A stretch of DNA of 64,000 nucleotides from Drosophila pseudoobscura. Taxonomy: Eukaryota > Arthropoda > Insecta > Diptera > Drosophilidae. A program made the position numbers and the translations under genes. Positions 12,089-22,648 of the stretch are shown in pieces. The notes below the pieces were generated by a model. It did no database searches. It saw only the letters and a program-made list of their open reading frames with translations, and had not been told where the DNA came from. Position 1 is the stretch's first letter; every line of letters begins with the position of its first letter. Location: positions 22,587,501-22,651,500 of the forward strand of contig NC_046680.1 in assembly GCF_009870125.1 (NCBI RefSeq). Direction: 5' to 3'.

Positions 12089-13360
12089 ACAGCTTGGTCC
12101 ATGAATTGCCACAACAAGAGGGAGAACAACGGCAGACCCACAGCCAGGCCACTGGAATCAATGCCATTCTGGGGCTCCACTCCACTGTGTGGAATACAGT
12201 ACTTAAATCGTCGTTTGTGCAACATCTTCATGGCATTATGTTTCGGATTACGAAAGGCACAGGGCACAGGGCGTGTGCGTTAATGAGATTTTCAGGTTAC
12301 CATTTCTGAAGGGGTGCCCGACCAGAAACCAAGGCCTGGGTCCGAGTGCAGATGGGAGGAAGCCATGGATGCAGAAATAGAAATAGATATACTTGTTTGC
12401 CCGCTCTGGAAATCATTCAGAGAGAGCGAGGGAGACCCCACCTATGCTTGTGGCAAAGTAAATCTACTCACTGGCAAGTAAAGCCTGCCCCTGCCCCCGT
12501 TTCTGCCCCCGGACACGGACTGCATGCAAGTGTTATCCGTAGAGGCATAATTTAACTTATTTATGGTATCCTTGACTTTGACTTACGTGCCTGCGTCCTC
12601 TGCATGTGTTGGGGCTGTCCTTTTGCCAGGACGCCTATTACTTTGGCCTCTGCCACATGCTGCAGGAAATTACATTTCAATTTTAAAACGTCTCTCATTG
12701 CCAGCTTCCGTTACCTTGCGTCAGTCGCGCACTCGGCATGGACCCTCGCTCGCCCCCTCCCTGGTTGCAGGTTGCAGGTTGCAGGTGGCAGGTGGCAAGT
12801 TGCTGGCGTGGCAGGTGTGGCAGCTGAGTGAGCGGCAGCACACAAAATGGCCTGCCATGAGCGGCACTTATCGCTCGACTGCAGCTTAAGCGCCGGTTAA
12901 TCCATCACAAAAGTGCAGCATGCCCCTTCCCGCCCCCCCTTGTGCCCCCTTCGGGCGGCATCCACCCATCCGCCAAGTGCTTTGGAGCGTGGAAAGTGCT
13001 GCCGTTGCTGATAATAAGCCGTCATCCAGGCCAAACTTCTGATGAGCCAGAGCTGCAGCGTTCAACACGGACTCCGCCTCGGACACGGGCAGAGGCACAG
13101 GCACAGGCACAAGGCTTTTCATTGCGGTTACGCATACGCCGCATGGGCCCATGCCCTCCCTGCCCGTCCACCAGCCACGAGCCAGACATGCGTTGCCACC
13201 CGTTCATGGGGCAATGGGGCAATGAGGCAAGGGCTGTGGGCGGGGCACCAACTGATGGCTGCACATCCATTTCACTTGCTGCAAATTGCAAGTCAACGCC
13301 AAGTGTCTTAAGTATGCAAAAAGAAATCTGTGGAGCATCGCAGGAATAACAAGGGGCACA

Positions 13361-13414
13361 GTCCGGAGTCCGGAGTCTGCAGTCCGGAGTCTGCAGTCCG
13401 GAGTCCACAGTCCA
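13361..13414. repeat. GTCCGGA/GTCTGCA minisatellite
   Basis: Interleaved units GTCCGGA and GTCTGCA of seven to eight bp over about 54 bp. The TCCGGA and CTGCAG units are locally self-complementary. Confidence 0.8.
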
Positions 13415-14890
13415 GGCCGGAGTCTGATTCATGGCCGGACAGGTGATTTAAAAGCCATTTGTCAGCCGGGCCAACTGAAGACTGAACTTTCACTGCCTGC
13501 CTCTTGGCTCTGGCCCTCCGCCTCCCGCCTCCCGCCCCCCGCCACCCGCCAGCGGGGTTTGGGCGATTGGCTGGGGTCAGTGAAATTATTCAAATTATCC
13601 CCGGGAAGATTTTACTGTCAGGTCGGAGCAGGCACTCTCCGGCAGACGCTGCTGCAGCTGAGGCAATGGCAATCGGCACCCCCCCCCCCCCACAGCCCCC
13701 TCGGGCGGGCGGCAATCAAATGGCCTTAGTGGCATTCTTTTATCGCCCCTTCGCATCCGCGTACATCCGCGTCGGACTCCATCGCCTGCTCCCCTTCCCC
13801 CTGGAAGGAGTTGACAGGAGAAGCCTTATATTTGCTGGGTGTCCCATCTATTATAAGTGCTTACCACTCGGAGGCGAGCATTGACATTTGGCTAATGGCA
13901 AAAATGTCACCGAAATGCAGACGCAGACGGAGGCACACAGCTGCCAGGGGAACGCGGGAGGAAACGTGGGACCTGTACTCCATTTAGGGGCGTGGTCCAG
14001 CTCAGCGGGAGAGCCCATTCATCCACCCATCCAGTGATTATATGATGAATGCGCCAAGTGGGAAACCAAATCGGAAATATGGCTAAACAAACGCGTTTCG
14101 ACCTTGGAAGAACCCTTTCCGCAGAAACCATCCATCAAACGCCTCTCGATTATCTTTTGAAACGTATATATTTTTAAATGGCATCCGATTTACATTGCAG
14201 CTATTTATCAAATCTTATCGGTGGCAGAATGGAAGAATGGCATTCGGTGCCCCTTTAAAGACGGCTAACAAGAGCTCCTCGCATATTATATAATTCATTA
14301 AGCAGCGGGAAATCCTCGATTGTGTGTGCGCGGGGTGGAGTGGGAGGGGAGGGGAGCCAATCAAAAGCAATCATAAATCAAATCATTTGATTCATTGATT
14401 AAATAACAGACTGGAGCCTGGCGTGTGCGTCTGTGTGTGTGTGTGTGGCATGTGTCTTAACGCGGCTATTTAATCAGCCCCCAACCCGAGACCCATTCCC
14501 GCCCGTCCGCCCGTCCGCCCGACCCTCCTTATTGATTAATAACAAAGCCCAGCGTGAGACATGAAACAAAATTGCCTGCCAGGATTTGCTAATGTGCAGC
14601 ACGGCCCCTCCCCCCTCCCCCCTTTTCCCAGCCACCCCGCGCACACGGCTTTAAGTGTGTAGCAAAAATATGGCAACAATTAAAATTGCTTTGGCCCATT
14701 GTCCATCACACACACACAGACACAGACACAGAGACACACAGATAAAAGCAATTAACTGTCAGATTTGATAACAATGACAAATGCACAAATGCACAAGTGC
14801 ACGCACGCACACACACACACGCACACACACACACACAGATGAACAGGGACATGCACTTGCACACTTGAGATACACTGCACTGCACTACAT

Positions 14891-15578
14891 ACACTCAGAG
14901 AAAAGCGGCATACGCCCCTCCGTTTTGGATTAAATATGCTGTTTTTACATAAGAAATAAAGAATAAATATATCATAGTTTAGGGCCCTGCCCCGTTGTGG
15001 CTGCAAGTTTGAGAAATGACGAACCCTCAATTCATTGTTTCATCCATGGAGAATTATATCTCGAGTTTGAACCTGATTTCCGACTATGCTAAGATTTGCT
15101 GTTGGGTTTTCTCAAAATTTTCTTTCTTTTCCTGCAACCAATTCTCAATTGATGAAATCCGACACATTTTTCCCAAGATTTTCATATATTTAAATTCGAT
15201 TTGCAGGAACTATATTTAGACTAAAGATTCAAAAAAAAATGTAAAATATTGTTATGTTAAATATGAAATATATTCAGATCAAATATTTTCGTCTATCGAA
15301 TGTGGAAACACTTTATTTTTGCCATTTCCCACCTCAAAGGAACTCTATTGGTCAACATGTTTAAATCGAAGTGTAAATATTTAAATTCCAGGGCTTTTTT
15401 CTCTTAAACACTGGAAAAAAAAGGAGCGAACCTACATATATTTTATTATGCAATAATTAGATATTAAAAGCCGAATAGATCTCAGGGATAAGTTGTTTGG
15501 TTGTGATTGCACAACAATTCCATGGCATTCAAAATAATTATTGTATAACAAAGACTTTTATTTATTGTTTTTCAGTGT
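14891..15578. repeat. AT-rich island with inverted ACACT ends
   Basis: About 690 bp of AT-rich DNA. It begins with ACACTCAGAGAAAA (14891-14904) and ends with TTTTTCAGTGT (15568-15578), the inverted counterpart. An internal junction TTTTTTCTCTTAAACACTGG (15395-15414) looks like one inverted end meeting another, as if two elements abut. No coding frame is convincing. It has the same architecture as 8427-8711 and is probably the same dispersed family. Confidence 0.45.
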
Positions 15579-15674
15579 ATAGGCTATAATTGAAAAGGAC
15601 TCGATGGTATGACTGACTGAGTGCCAGGCAGCCTGGTAAATTACTAAAAAACATACAAAATATACAAAATACAG

Positions 15675-15730
15675 ACAGTGGCAGTGGCAGAGGCAGTGGC
15701 AGTGGCAGAGGCAGGGGCAGAGGCAGAGGG
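15675..15730. repeat. GGCAGT/GGCAGA hexanucleotide array
   Basis: About nine copies of GGCAGT, GGCAGA and GGGGCA. It starts about 100 bp beyond the end of the AT-rich island and drives a spurious Leu-Pro antisense frame. Confidence 0.85.
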
Positions 15731-18129
15731 GGAAGAGAGACAGATACAGTGGCAGAGAGCGTGGCCTGTTCCTGTCCGGGGTACCAAATGTTATGACAAG
15801 TGCTGTCGTTTCTTGTTTGCTTTTCCATGCTGGCATGCTGGCAAATTCTCAAAATTGTTTTTCCATTGCACACACACACACACACACCCACAACTGGAGG
15901 GAAGGGGTGAGAGCGAGAGAGAGATGGGTAGAGCGGCTGGCAGTGAAGCGAAGACTGCACTTTTCTGCACTTTGCCGCATTCGGTTGCACACTTGGAGGC
16001 GGAGGCGAAGGCGGAGCGTCGCGTCGCGAAGACAATAACTCATTAACATAACATCTCGTCCTCGACGCGCGTTGCCGGCAACATATGCGCCAACATTTCG
16101 TCCTGTCAATCAGCGAGCGAGCGAGCGAGGGAGCAACTTTCGCGACAACTAAACACAAAACATTTTGACATTTGGCTGGCTGGCGGCCGGAGTGATGAAT
16201 GGGCGACGGGTCCTGCCTCTGTTCCCTCTCCGAGCGGAGGAACAGCAGCAACGCACCTTTTTGCATTCGGCAATTTGGGAGAAGGAACTCAAACAACAGA
16301 CAAATGACCACAAAATGTATTTTATTCTGGAATACTCTAAGTAGTCGCGGGGTATGAGAGCTACGGCAGGAAAGAGCGACAAGCAAAGAGAGAGCCGGAG
16401 GGAGCTCCTACCAAAGTGGCCGCCAAGGGCGGGAGGGGCCCTAGGCAAACGGAAACGGAATCTCACCTTTTATAAATACGCTCTCAGCGAAACAATCGAC
16501 ATCCTTGAGCCGCTCTTTCCGCCCACTCGCCCTCCCTCGGCGGCGCCGCTGCCTGCCCCAATCACAGCCGTTGCACAATCAATCGAACGACGGAGCACAT
16601 AGCGGTGTCCTGTACTAACAAGCAGTGCAATCGAGTGGCTAACCCTGCGGACGGGTAGGAGAAACGAAAACCAAGGCATAATTACAATGGATCAAATATC
16701 CTTGCAGGGCTCTTGTCCGGCATTAGCTTCCAGCCCAACTTGCAACATATTTCTATTAATATTTAATTCCCTTTGCAGAGCATTCCCGTTTCCACCAGGA
16801 AACTCCATAGAAAGTCCATTCATTTTTCGTCGGGACGTCTCTTAACACTCGCTGCGAGGACGAAGCTGGGAACAACAAAAACAATGACCAAGAATAATTG
16901 CATGAAATAAAAAGCGGATTTGCATTTTAGATTCCCAACCTCCGTGCCGTCTACCGTCTCTACCTTTTGCGATTCTGTTGATTTTTGTGTTGTCATTAGA
17001 GGTGCGGATGCGGGGGCGGGGAGGGAATGAGCATGAAAATATTTCAGTGCTTCCCTGTCCGCTGACAGATGACCGGCGGGACCAGGGGGACCGGGGACAG
17101 AGGCAACGAACCAGAGGGCTGCTTGGCCGCGCTGATAAGAAATGCAGCAAGCAGCAGAGGAGGAGCAGAGGTGGAGCAGAGGTGGGACGCCGAGAGCCAC
17201 TGAGTGAATGCCGGGCTCTGAATGGCTGCCAGCTTGTCACACACAAAACTAATACTCACGACCATTTTTTATGACAGGCCCAGGCCCAGTCCCAGCCACT
17301 ACTTTGGGGAGGGGGGGGTTTTGCAGTTATATGTAGACCCCAGCAGAGAGGAAGTACCTTTAGGAATATATGTATATTCCAGATTCCAGATTCATATATG
17401 TATCTGTACGTGGACCCTGCTTTATTGGACTTCCGATAGTCAAAATGGGAAACAATCTTTGGCAAGACAATCCATCAAAGTGCAAGTACAGGGTATCCAC
17501 AATACCAGCCTCGAAGTCTAGATTGGGCCCGGTCCAGCCCAGAGTTTTCGGTGTTTAGTTACATGTTTGTCTTTCAAGGTGGGCGCTTGGGGGACTTGGG
17601 GGACTTGGGGGCCTGGGGGGGTGTATTTGAGTTGATGAAGTGCCGGCTAGCTTTAAAGTGGGTAATATATTTTTACGATTCCCTGCCAGCGCCCACGTTT
17701 GATGGGATTTCTTCGAGATTGTTTTCCCCCCGTACTTCCACTTTTGGGTTTTTTATTCACGCTCATTTCACATAATGCGAGAAGTTTGATGTGTTGTGAT
17801 TTGCTTTTGATTGTTGGCATATTTCTGTGGAGCGAGCAAAGATAAAGCATGGCACGATAAAGCGAAGCAGCGCGAAGCACAGCGAAGAGGGAGAAGGCAA
17901 TTAGCGGGCGAACGGGAAATGCCAAAAAGTAAGTGTGAATATTTTAGCTAAATTTTTTCAAGCGAAACCGCAGTGCAAATAAATGCGAAAATTTCTTCCT
18001 GCTTCCTGCTTCCTGCTCCTTGGAGTGTGAGCGGACAATGTAACATGCAAATTCTTTTTGTCGGTGAGAAAGTGGACAAAAAAGCCGTGGAGCAGAGGAA
18101 GAAGAAAACTATTTGCCCAAACAGAACAA

Positions 18130-18185
18130 GCGAACGAATGAGCGAAACGAAACGAAACGAACGAACGAAACGAAACGAACGAACA
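18130..18185. repeat. GAAAC/GAAC repeat
   Basis: Alternating GAAAC and GAAC units over about 55 bp. Simple-sequence DNA only. Confidence 0.85.
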
Positions 18186-18393
18186 GCTTGTCTAATTGTA
18201 ATCCGAGTTGTAAGTCGTTTAAAACAGACAACGAACGACAAGGAGCAGGGGGGGAGGGGCGGAGGGGCGGAGGGGAGAGGAGGATAGCTGGAGGATCTGG
18301 ACGAGCGTCGAGTACTCGAATTAATTACCCTCGGAAGTTGCTTGGTTAACAACGCGCAGCGAAATGGAACGGCACACGGAAATGCCCAGAGCC

Positions 18394-18413
18394 GAGAGAG
18401 AGAGAGAGAGAGG
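18394..18413. repeat. GA microsatellite
   Basis: A perfect GA run of about 20 bp. A mirror-image CT run lies about 70 bp downstream (18466-18484), so the two could pair as a hairpin in a transcript. Confidence 0.85.
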
Positions 18414-19185
18414 AGAGATTCAGGAAGGAGAAGAGCAGTGCCAGAGCTGGCTGGGAATCGGAATCCCTCTCTCTCTCTCTCTCTATATATCTGTGTAGAC
18501 TTTGCGTTTGGGAATGTCATCATCATCAACGCCCCAAGTCCGTGTGCACAGTGTAGGTTTTGGACACTGGATCTGGGACCTGGGACCTGGGACCCGGGAC
18601 ATGGGACCTGGCCATGGACTTGTGGCCGCAATGCAATGAAATTGCGACCACACTATATATCTCTCCTCCCCCCTCTCTCTCACTCTCTCTCTCTATCTCT
18701 CCCTCTCTGTGCTGCGTTTCTCTGTGACGTGCAAATGAATGCAGCGGAAATTAAATGAATTCGTTAGAGCCGCAAAAACGCAGCCAACGAGCTGCAATGA
18801 GAGCCGTGAACATTTCACAAACGGTTCGCAATTAATGAGTGCGCGAGAGCATCGACCAAAGCGAGAAACTTTCGAGAGATTGAAGGCTGGAGGAGGCGTG
18901 GCTGGACGGCTGGCGGTGACAGCCATTCATAAATATCATTGACTTTTGGCCTCCACACCACAAAGAGCAAAGCTGCAGCATTGACACCACGCACACCATT
19001 CGATTTGAGCAATACACATACATACATACATACATGTGTAGCAATACCAAATGCCATCAAAAAATAAATCATTTTTATACACTACCACATAAGGTATACA
19101 TAGTTATAAAGAAAATAAAAGTATCAATGGCAATGAACAACATATGTACATAAATTCTATCGTCTATTTTCTCGCTTACCCATAA

Positions 19186-21497
19186 TCGACAAAATCGCAC
19201 TGAAACCACAAGCGAAACGCACAAAATGATTTCCAATAGGAGCACAAATTGCTGGCATTAATTTACTAATATGAGGTGAGGCACAAGAGGGCGGAAGTTC
19301 GTGTGCAGACACGAAACAAGAGAGAGTCAGATCTGCACTATTGGGAATTCCTCACCCTATTATGAATATCACTTGGAACGAGAGCACTCATTCCTTTTTG
19401 TTTCTCTTCTTCACTGCACTATCCCATCATGGAGGGGGAAAGGGACAAAACTTTACGAATTTTCAAGCACGCACGCACACACATATAGCTGAAACTCATG
19501 TAATCAAACGAAGAATCATTTTAGATTTTGGCACACGAAAAAAAAAGAAATATGCAAAACTAATATGTTTTTCTACACATATATCAAACATTTTACACAT
19601 ATATCAGACATTGCGGCACTCTTCCTTCGTAGATGTGCATTTTTTCGCCATCTCGCCTTATTCCGCGCCCCCGCCCATGATCAAACACATTTTTCTGCAT
19701 TAAAACCCGTTTTTCTGCATTTACATTTCATTATTGCACTAAACATTACTTAATACACCTGAGTGACATTTGACCCGTTTGATTTTCCACTATTTTCCGC
19801 ATTTTCACGGATAGAAACACGGAGCTGACTTACAAACGCGCGGTTGGCCCGAGTGAAAAAATTTGAGTAAATTCTTCGATCTCCTGCTCCCCTTTCTCTT
19901 TTATCTCTCTCCACTGCTTACTCTGTGTACTTTTACAAAAACGAAGAAGGAAACGAAAAAAGGCGAAATAACGAAAAAGTAACACAGATTAGATTTTCAC
20001 ACATGAAAAAAAAGAATTTATGCAAAAATAATATGTTTGCCTACAAATATGTACAATACGTAGTATATATGTACATATGTACATTTATCACAAATTGCCG
20101 CACTTTTTCTTCGTTGACCTGCATTTATGCCGCCATTTCACCTCTTTTGCGCCCCCGCCTTTATTCAACAGATTTTCTTGCACTAAAACACACTTTTTTT
20201 ATATAATCACTTCATGACAACGCTAAACTTCACTTCACACACCTGCGCGATAATTTTCCCGATGGATTTTTCACCATTTTCCAGATTGAAACGCGGAGCT
20301 GACTTAAAACGCGTACCTGGCCCGGGTGAAAAAATTTGAGTGAGAGCGGTGCAAATGAAATGCGTTCTTCGATCTCCTCTCCTCTTCCTATTTTCTGTCT
20401 CTCCCACGCTCGCTTCTGGCACTTTTGCTCGTGATGAAATTGCACAAGGTGGTCTAACTCTAACTCTTTTTCGGGTTTTACGCTCAGCACTACTGAGAGC
20501 GTTTGATGATTGAGCAAAAGAAGATTCGAAAAGTGAGCGCGCTGCGAGAGCAGACTCTCGGACCACCTTGTGTATGTTCATCATGCTCCTTGTCTTCTTC
20601 CGATGCTACTGCGAAGAGAGATCAAAAGAGCGTGGGAGTGGGAGTGAAATGGAGAGACTGGTGACGTGACCCTATGCTGTAAAAGAGGAAGACAGCAAGG
20701 AGTAGAGATTAGCATTAGCAAAAGTAGCCGAGAGTGAGTGGGAGAGAGTGCAAATAGGAAGAGGAGTGGGAGTAGAAGAGCATAGAATGACCTCATTTGC
20801 ACCGCTGTCACTCAAATTTTTTCACCCGGTCAAAGCGCGCGTTTTTAAGTCAGCTCCGCTCTTCAATCAGTGAAAATCCGGAAAATGTCGAAAAATCAAA
20901 CGGGAAAATTGCCCAGCAGATGTGTGAAGTGAAATTTAGTGCAATAATGAAACATAAATGCAGAAAAAAAGTGGTTTAATGTACGAAAATGCGTTTGATC
21001 AAGGGCGGCGGCGCAGAAGGTGGCAAAATGGAGAACAAAATGCAAATCTAAGAAGGAAAAGTGCCGCAATGTGTGATATATGTATGTATATGTAAAATGT
21101 TTGATATATGTGTAGAAAAACATGTTAGTTTTGCATATTTCTTTTTTTTTTCGTGTGCCAAAATCTAAATGTTTCTTCGTTTGATCCCGTGAGTTCCAGC
21201 TATGTGTGTATGTGCGTGCTTGAAAATTCGTCAAGTTTTGTCCCTTTCCCACTCCATGATGGGATAGTGCAGTGAAGAAGAGAAACAAAAAGGGAATGAG
21301 TGCTCTCGTTCCAAGTGAAGTTCATAATAGGGTGAGGAATTCCCAATAGTGCAGATCTGACTCTCTCTTGTTTCGTGTCTGCACACGAACTTCCGCCCTC
21401 TTGTGCCACACCTCATATTAATAAATGAATGCCAGCAATACTCCTATTGGAAATCATTATGTGCGTTTCGTTTGCGGTTTTGGTGCGATTTTGTCGT
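19186..21497. repeat. Long inverted repeat, ~690 bp arms (foldback-like or hairpin-RNA locus)
   Basis: The left arm (about 19186-19872) reappears in reverse complement at about 20803-21497 with very high similarity by eye, including stretches over 50 bp that look identical. The outer edges are ACAAAATCGCAC on the left (19189-19200) and its reverse complement at about 21483-21494; similarity stops outside them. The inner half of the left arm is followed by a more diverged tandem copy (about 19985-20370), so the left side carries two modules and the right side one. The loop (about 20370-20800) contains the P-like MITE. No open frame in the arms looks like a protein. It could be a foldback-type transposon or a locus whose transcript folds into a long dsRNA hairpin. 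No target-site duplication was found. Confidence 0.85.
20430..20585. mobile_element. P-element-related MITE (156 bp)
   Basis: The ends form an imperfect 25 bp terminal inverted repeat (21/25 matches): a GTGATGAAATTGCACAAGG start on the left and, on the right, GACCACCTTGTG running into TTCATCATG. Both ends contain GATGAA and AAGGTGGTC at the spacing of the 31 bp P-element terminal repeat as I recall it, each matching about 21 of its first 25 bases. The interior is too short for a transposase and has a small hairpin around GCTCAGCACTACTGAGAGC. An 8 bp target duplication, expected for P, is not clear (flanks CTTTTGCT and CTCCTTGT share 5 of 8). It is probably an old non-autonomous derivative. 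Confidence 0.7.
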
Positions 21498-21917
21498 AAT
21501 TTCGGAGTCGTGGAATCACCATTTATCAGAATCGTCAGAATCGAGAATGTGAGAGAAGAACAGACAGTTTATGGGTGAGTGAGAAAAGAGAATGTTTTCT
21601 CTAATGCAACATTGTAGCGCATGAATATAAGAATTTTCACCATGTTTCAGTCGGCTCTCTGCTGGCGATTTGATACCAAAATAATACCTCTATGGGGGAC
21701 CAACTGCTTCATGCATTTAATTTGTAGTCCCATGTCCAACATGTACCCATACCCATTCCAAAGACAAAGGAGATCAGCAATCTCTCGAGCTGCATATTTG
21801 TGTCTTGGCTTTGACAAATTAACGAATAATAACCAACATTTCATGCTTTCATGTCTCAATGTCTCATACAGATCTATTGTTGGAATCGCATGAAAGTGGA
21901 TGTGTGGTCCTAGGGGG

Positions 21918-22006
21918 TATAAATGTAGAGTCGCGGCCGCAGCTGCGACTCATAACGCTCGCCCTCGTTTTATTCAGATTCTGTCTGTCCAGAGAGGAAT
22001 GTCCGC
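21918..22006 (+). promoter_or_regulatory. Orphan TATA promoter with possible first exon
   Basis: TATAAATG (21918-21925) is followed about 34 bp later by a CTCATAAC initiator-like site (A at 21952). ATGTCCGC then runs directly into GTAAGAG, a good splice donor, with the ATG at 21999 and the exon end at 22006. Between TATA and start lies GAGTCGC..GCGACTC, a 7 bp inverted repeat with an 11-nt loop. This could be the first exon (M-S-) of a + strand gene whose next exon I cannot recognise. Chance assembly of these motifs cannot be excluded. Confidence 0.3.
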
Positions 22007-22611
22007 GTAAGAGAGCACTTATTTAATGGAAAGCTTTCAATGTACATGCATTTATCCACATATTGTGGGAGTAAACATTTGGAACATACGTTTTAGTGGT
22101 CATCTGTGTACGTGTATGAGATACTATGTACATGTCTACAGGAGCACAAAGAACCCTAGAGCTTTTGCCCAACTCCCAAGTTCTGGCTCTTTGAGCAGAG
22201 CTTAGCATAATGAGCTCAAATTAAAATCTTGTTAAAAGTGCAAAAGGCGCAGACAGCAAAAGAAAAAAAAACAAAAAGGAGAGCAAAGTGAGAGTGGAAG
22301 TGGGAGTGGCAGGGAGTATCAGAAACAAAGATAGAGGCGAAAGAGAGCTGGCAGGAAGGAGAGCGCGAAAATGGAATATAGAAATTATTCACGACATTTG
22401 CACGGTTCACTCTGTTTCGCTCCGTTCCGTTCCGTCTGCACTTGACTTACAGTTAATCCCGGGAAGCTACTTAAAAGTCATTGCGACAGCAGCGGCAACA
22501 GCAACAACAACGGGCTCGCTGAAGGCACAAAGTGCAACGGGAACGAGAAGAGCAGAGGGAGAGGAGGAAGAGAAGTCGAAGCGGGAGCGGGAGCGGGAGC
22601 GCGAGTAAGAT

Positions 22612-22648
22612 GAAGCTGAAGCTGAAGCTGAAGCTGAAGCCGAAGCTG
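22612..22648. repeat. GAAGCT hexanucleotide array
   Basis: Six copies of GAAGCT/GAAGCC. Read as protein it gives Lys-Leu repeats, which are not a real product. Confidence 0.85.

Larger units (their letters stand above)
10534..14890. other. Non-coding, repeat-rich DNA downstream of the serpin
   Basis: No further gene is supported. The interval holds GGGTCC repeats (10992-11021), a GGAATC/GTTGGA array (11280-11350), a GATTC array (about 11806-11834), CA/GT dinucleotide tracts (12050-12086, 14424-14450, 14708-14840), a GGTTGCA array (about 12763-12800) and a GTCCGGA array (13361-13414). The longest open frames are repeat products. Beyond these repeats I see no promoter or exon. Confidence 0.55.
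15731..19185. other. Non-coding DNA up to the long inverted repeat
   Basis: No supported exon. It contains a CA tract at 15870-15890, a TATAAATA element near 16470 without a convincing initiator or start codon, polypurine sequence around 17150-17180, an AAACG array and a GA tract (both listed), CT tracts near 18466 and 18665-18700, and CATA repeats near 19018-19034. Confidence 0.5.

Noticed and set aside
15562-16386. A 274-codon minus-strand open frame
   Set aside because: Much of it is encoded by the GGCAGT array and CA repeats (Leu-Pro and Cys-Val runs), with no family motif and no splice or promoter context.
17948-18631. A 227-codon minus-strand open frame
   Set aside because: Its bulk comes from GA, GAAAC and GGGACCT repeats; no conserved motif.
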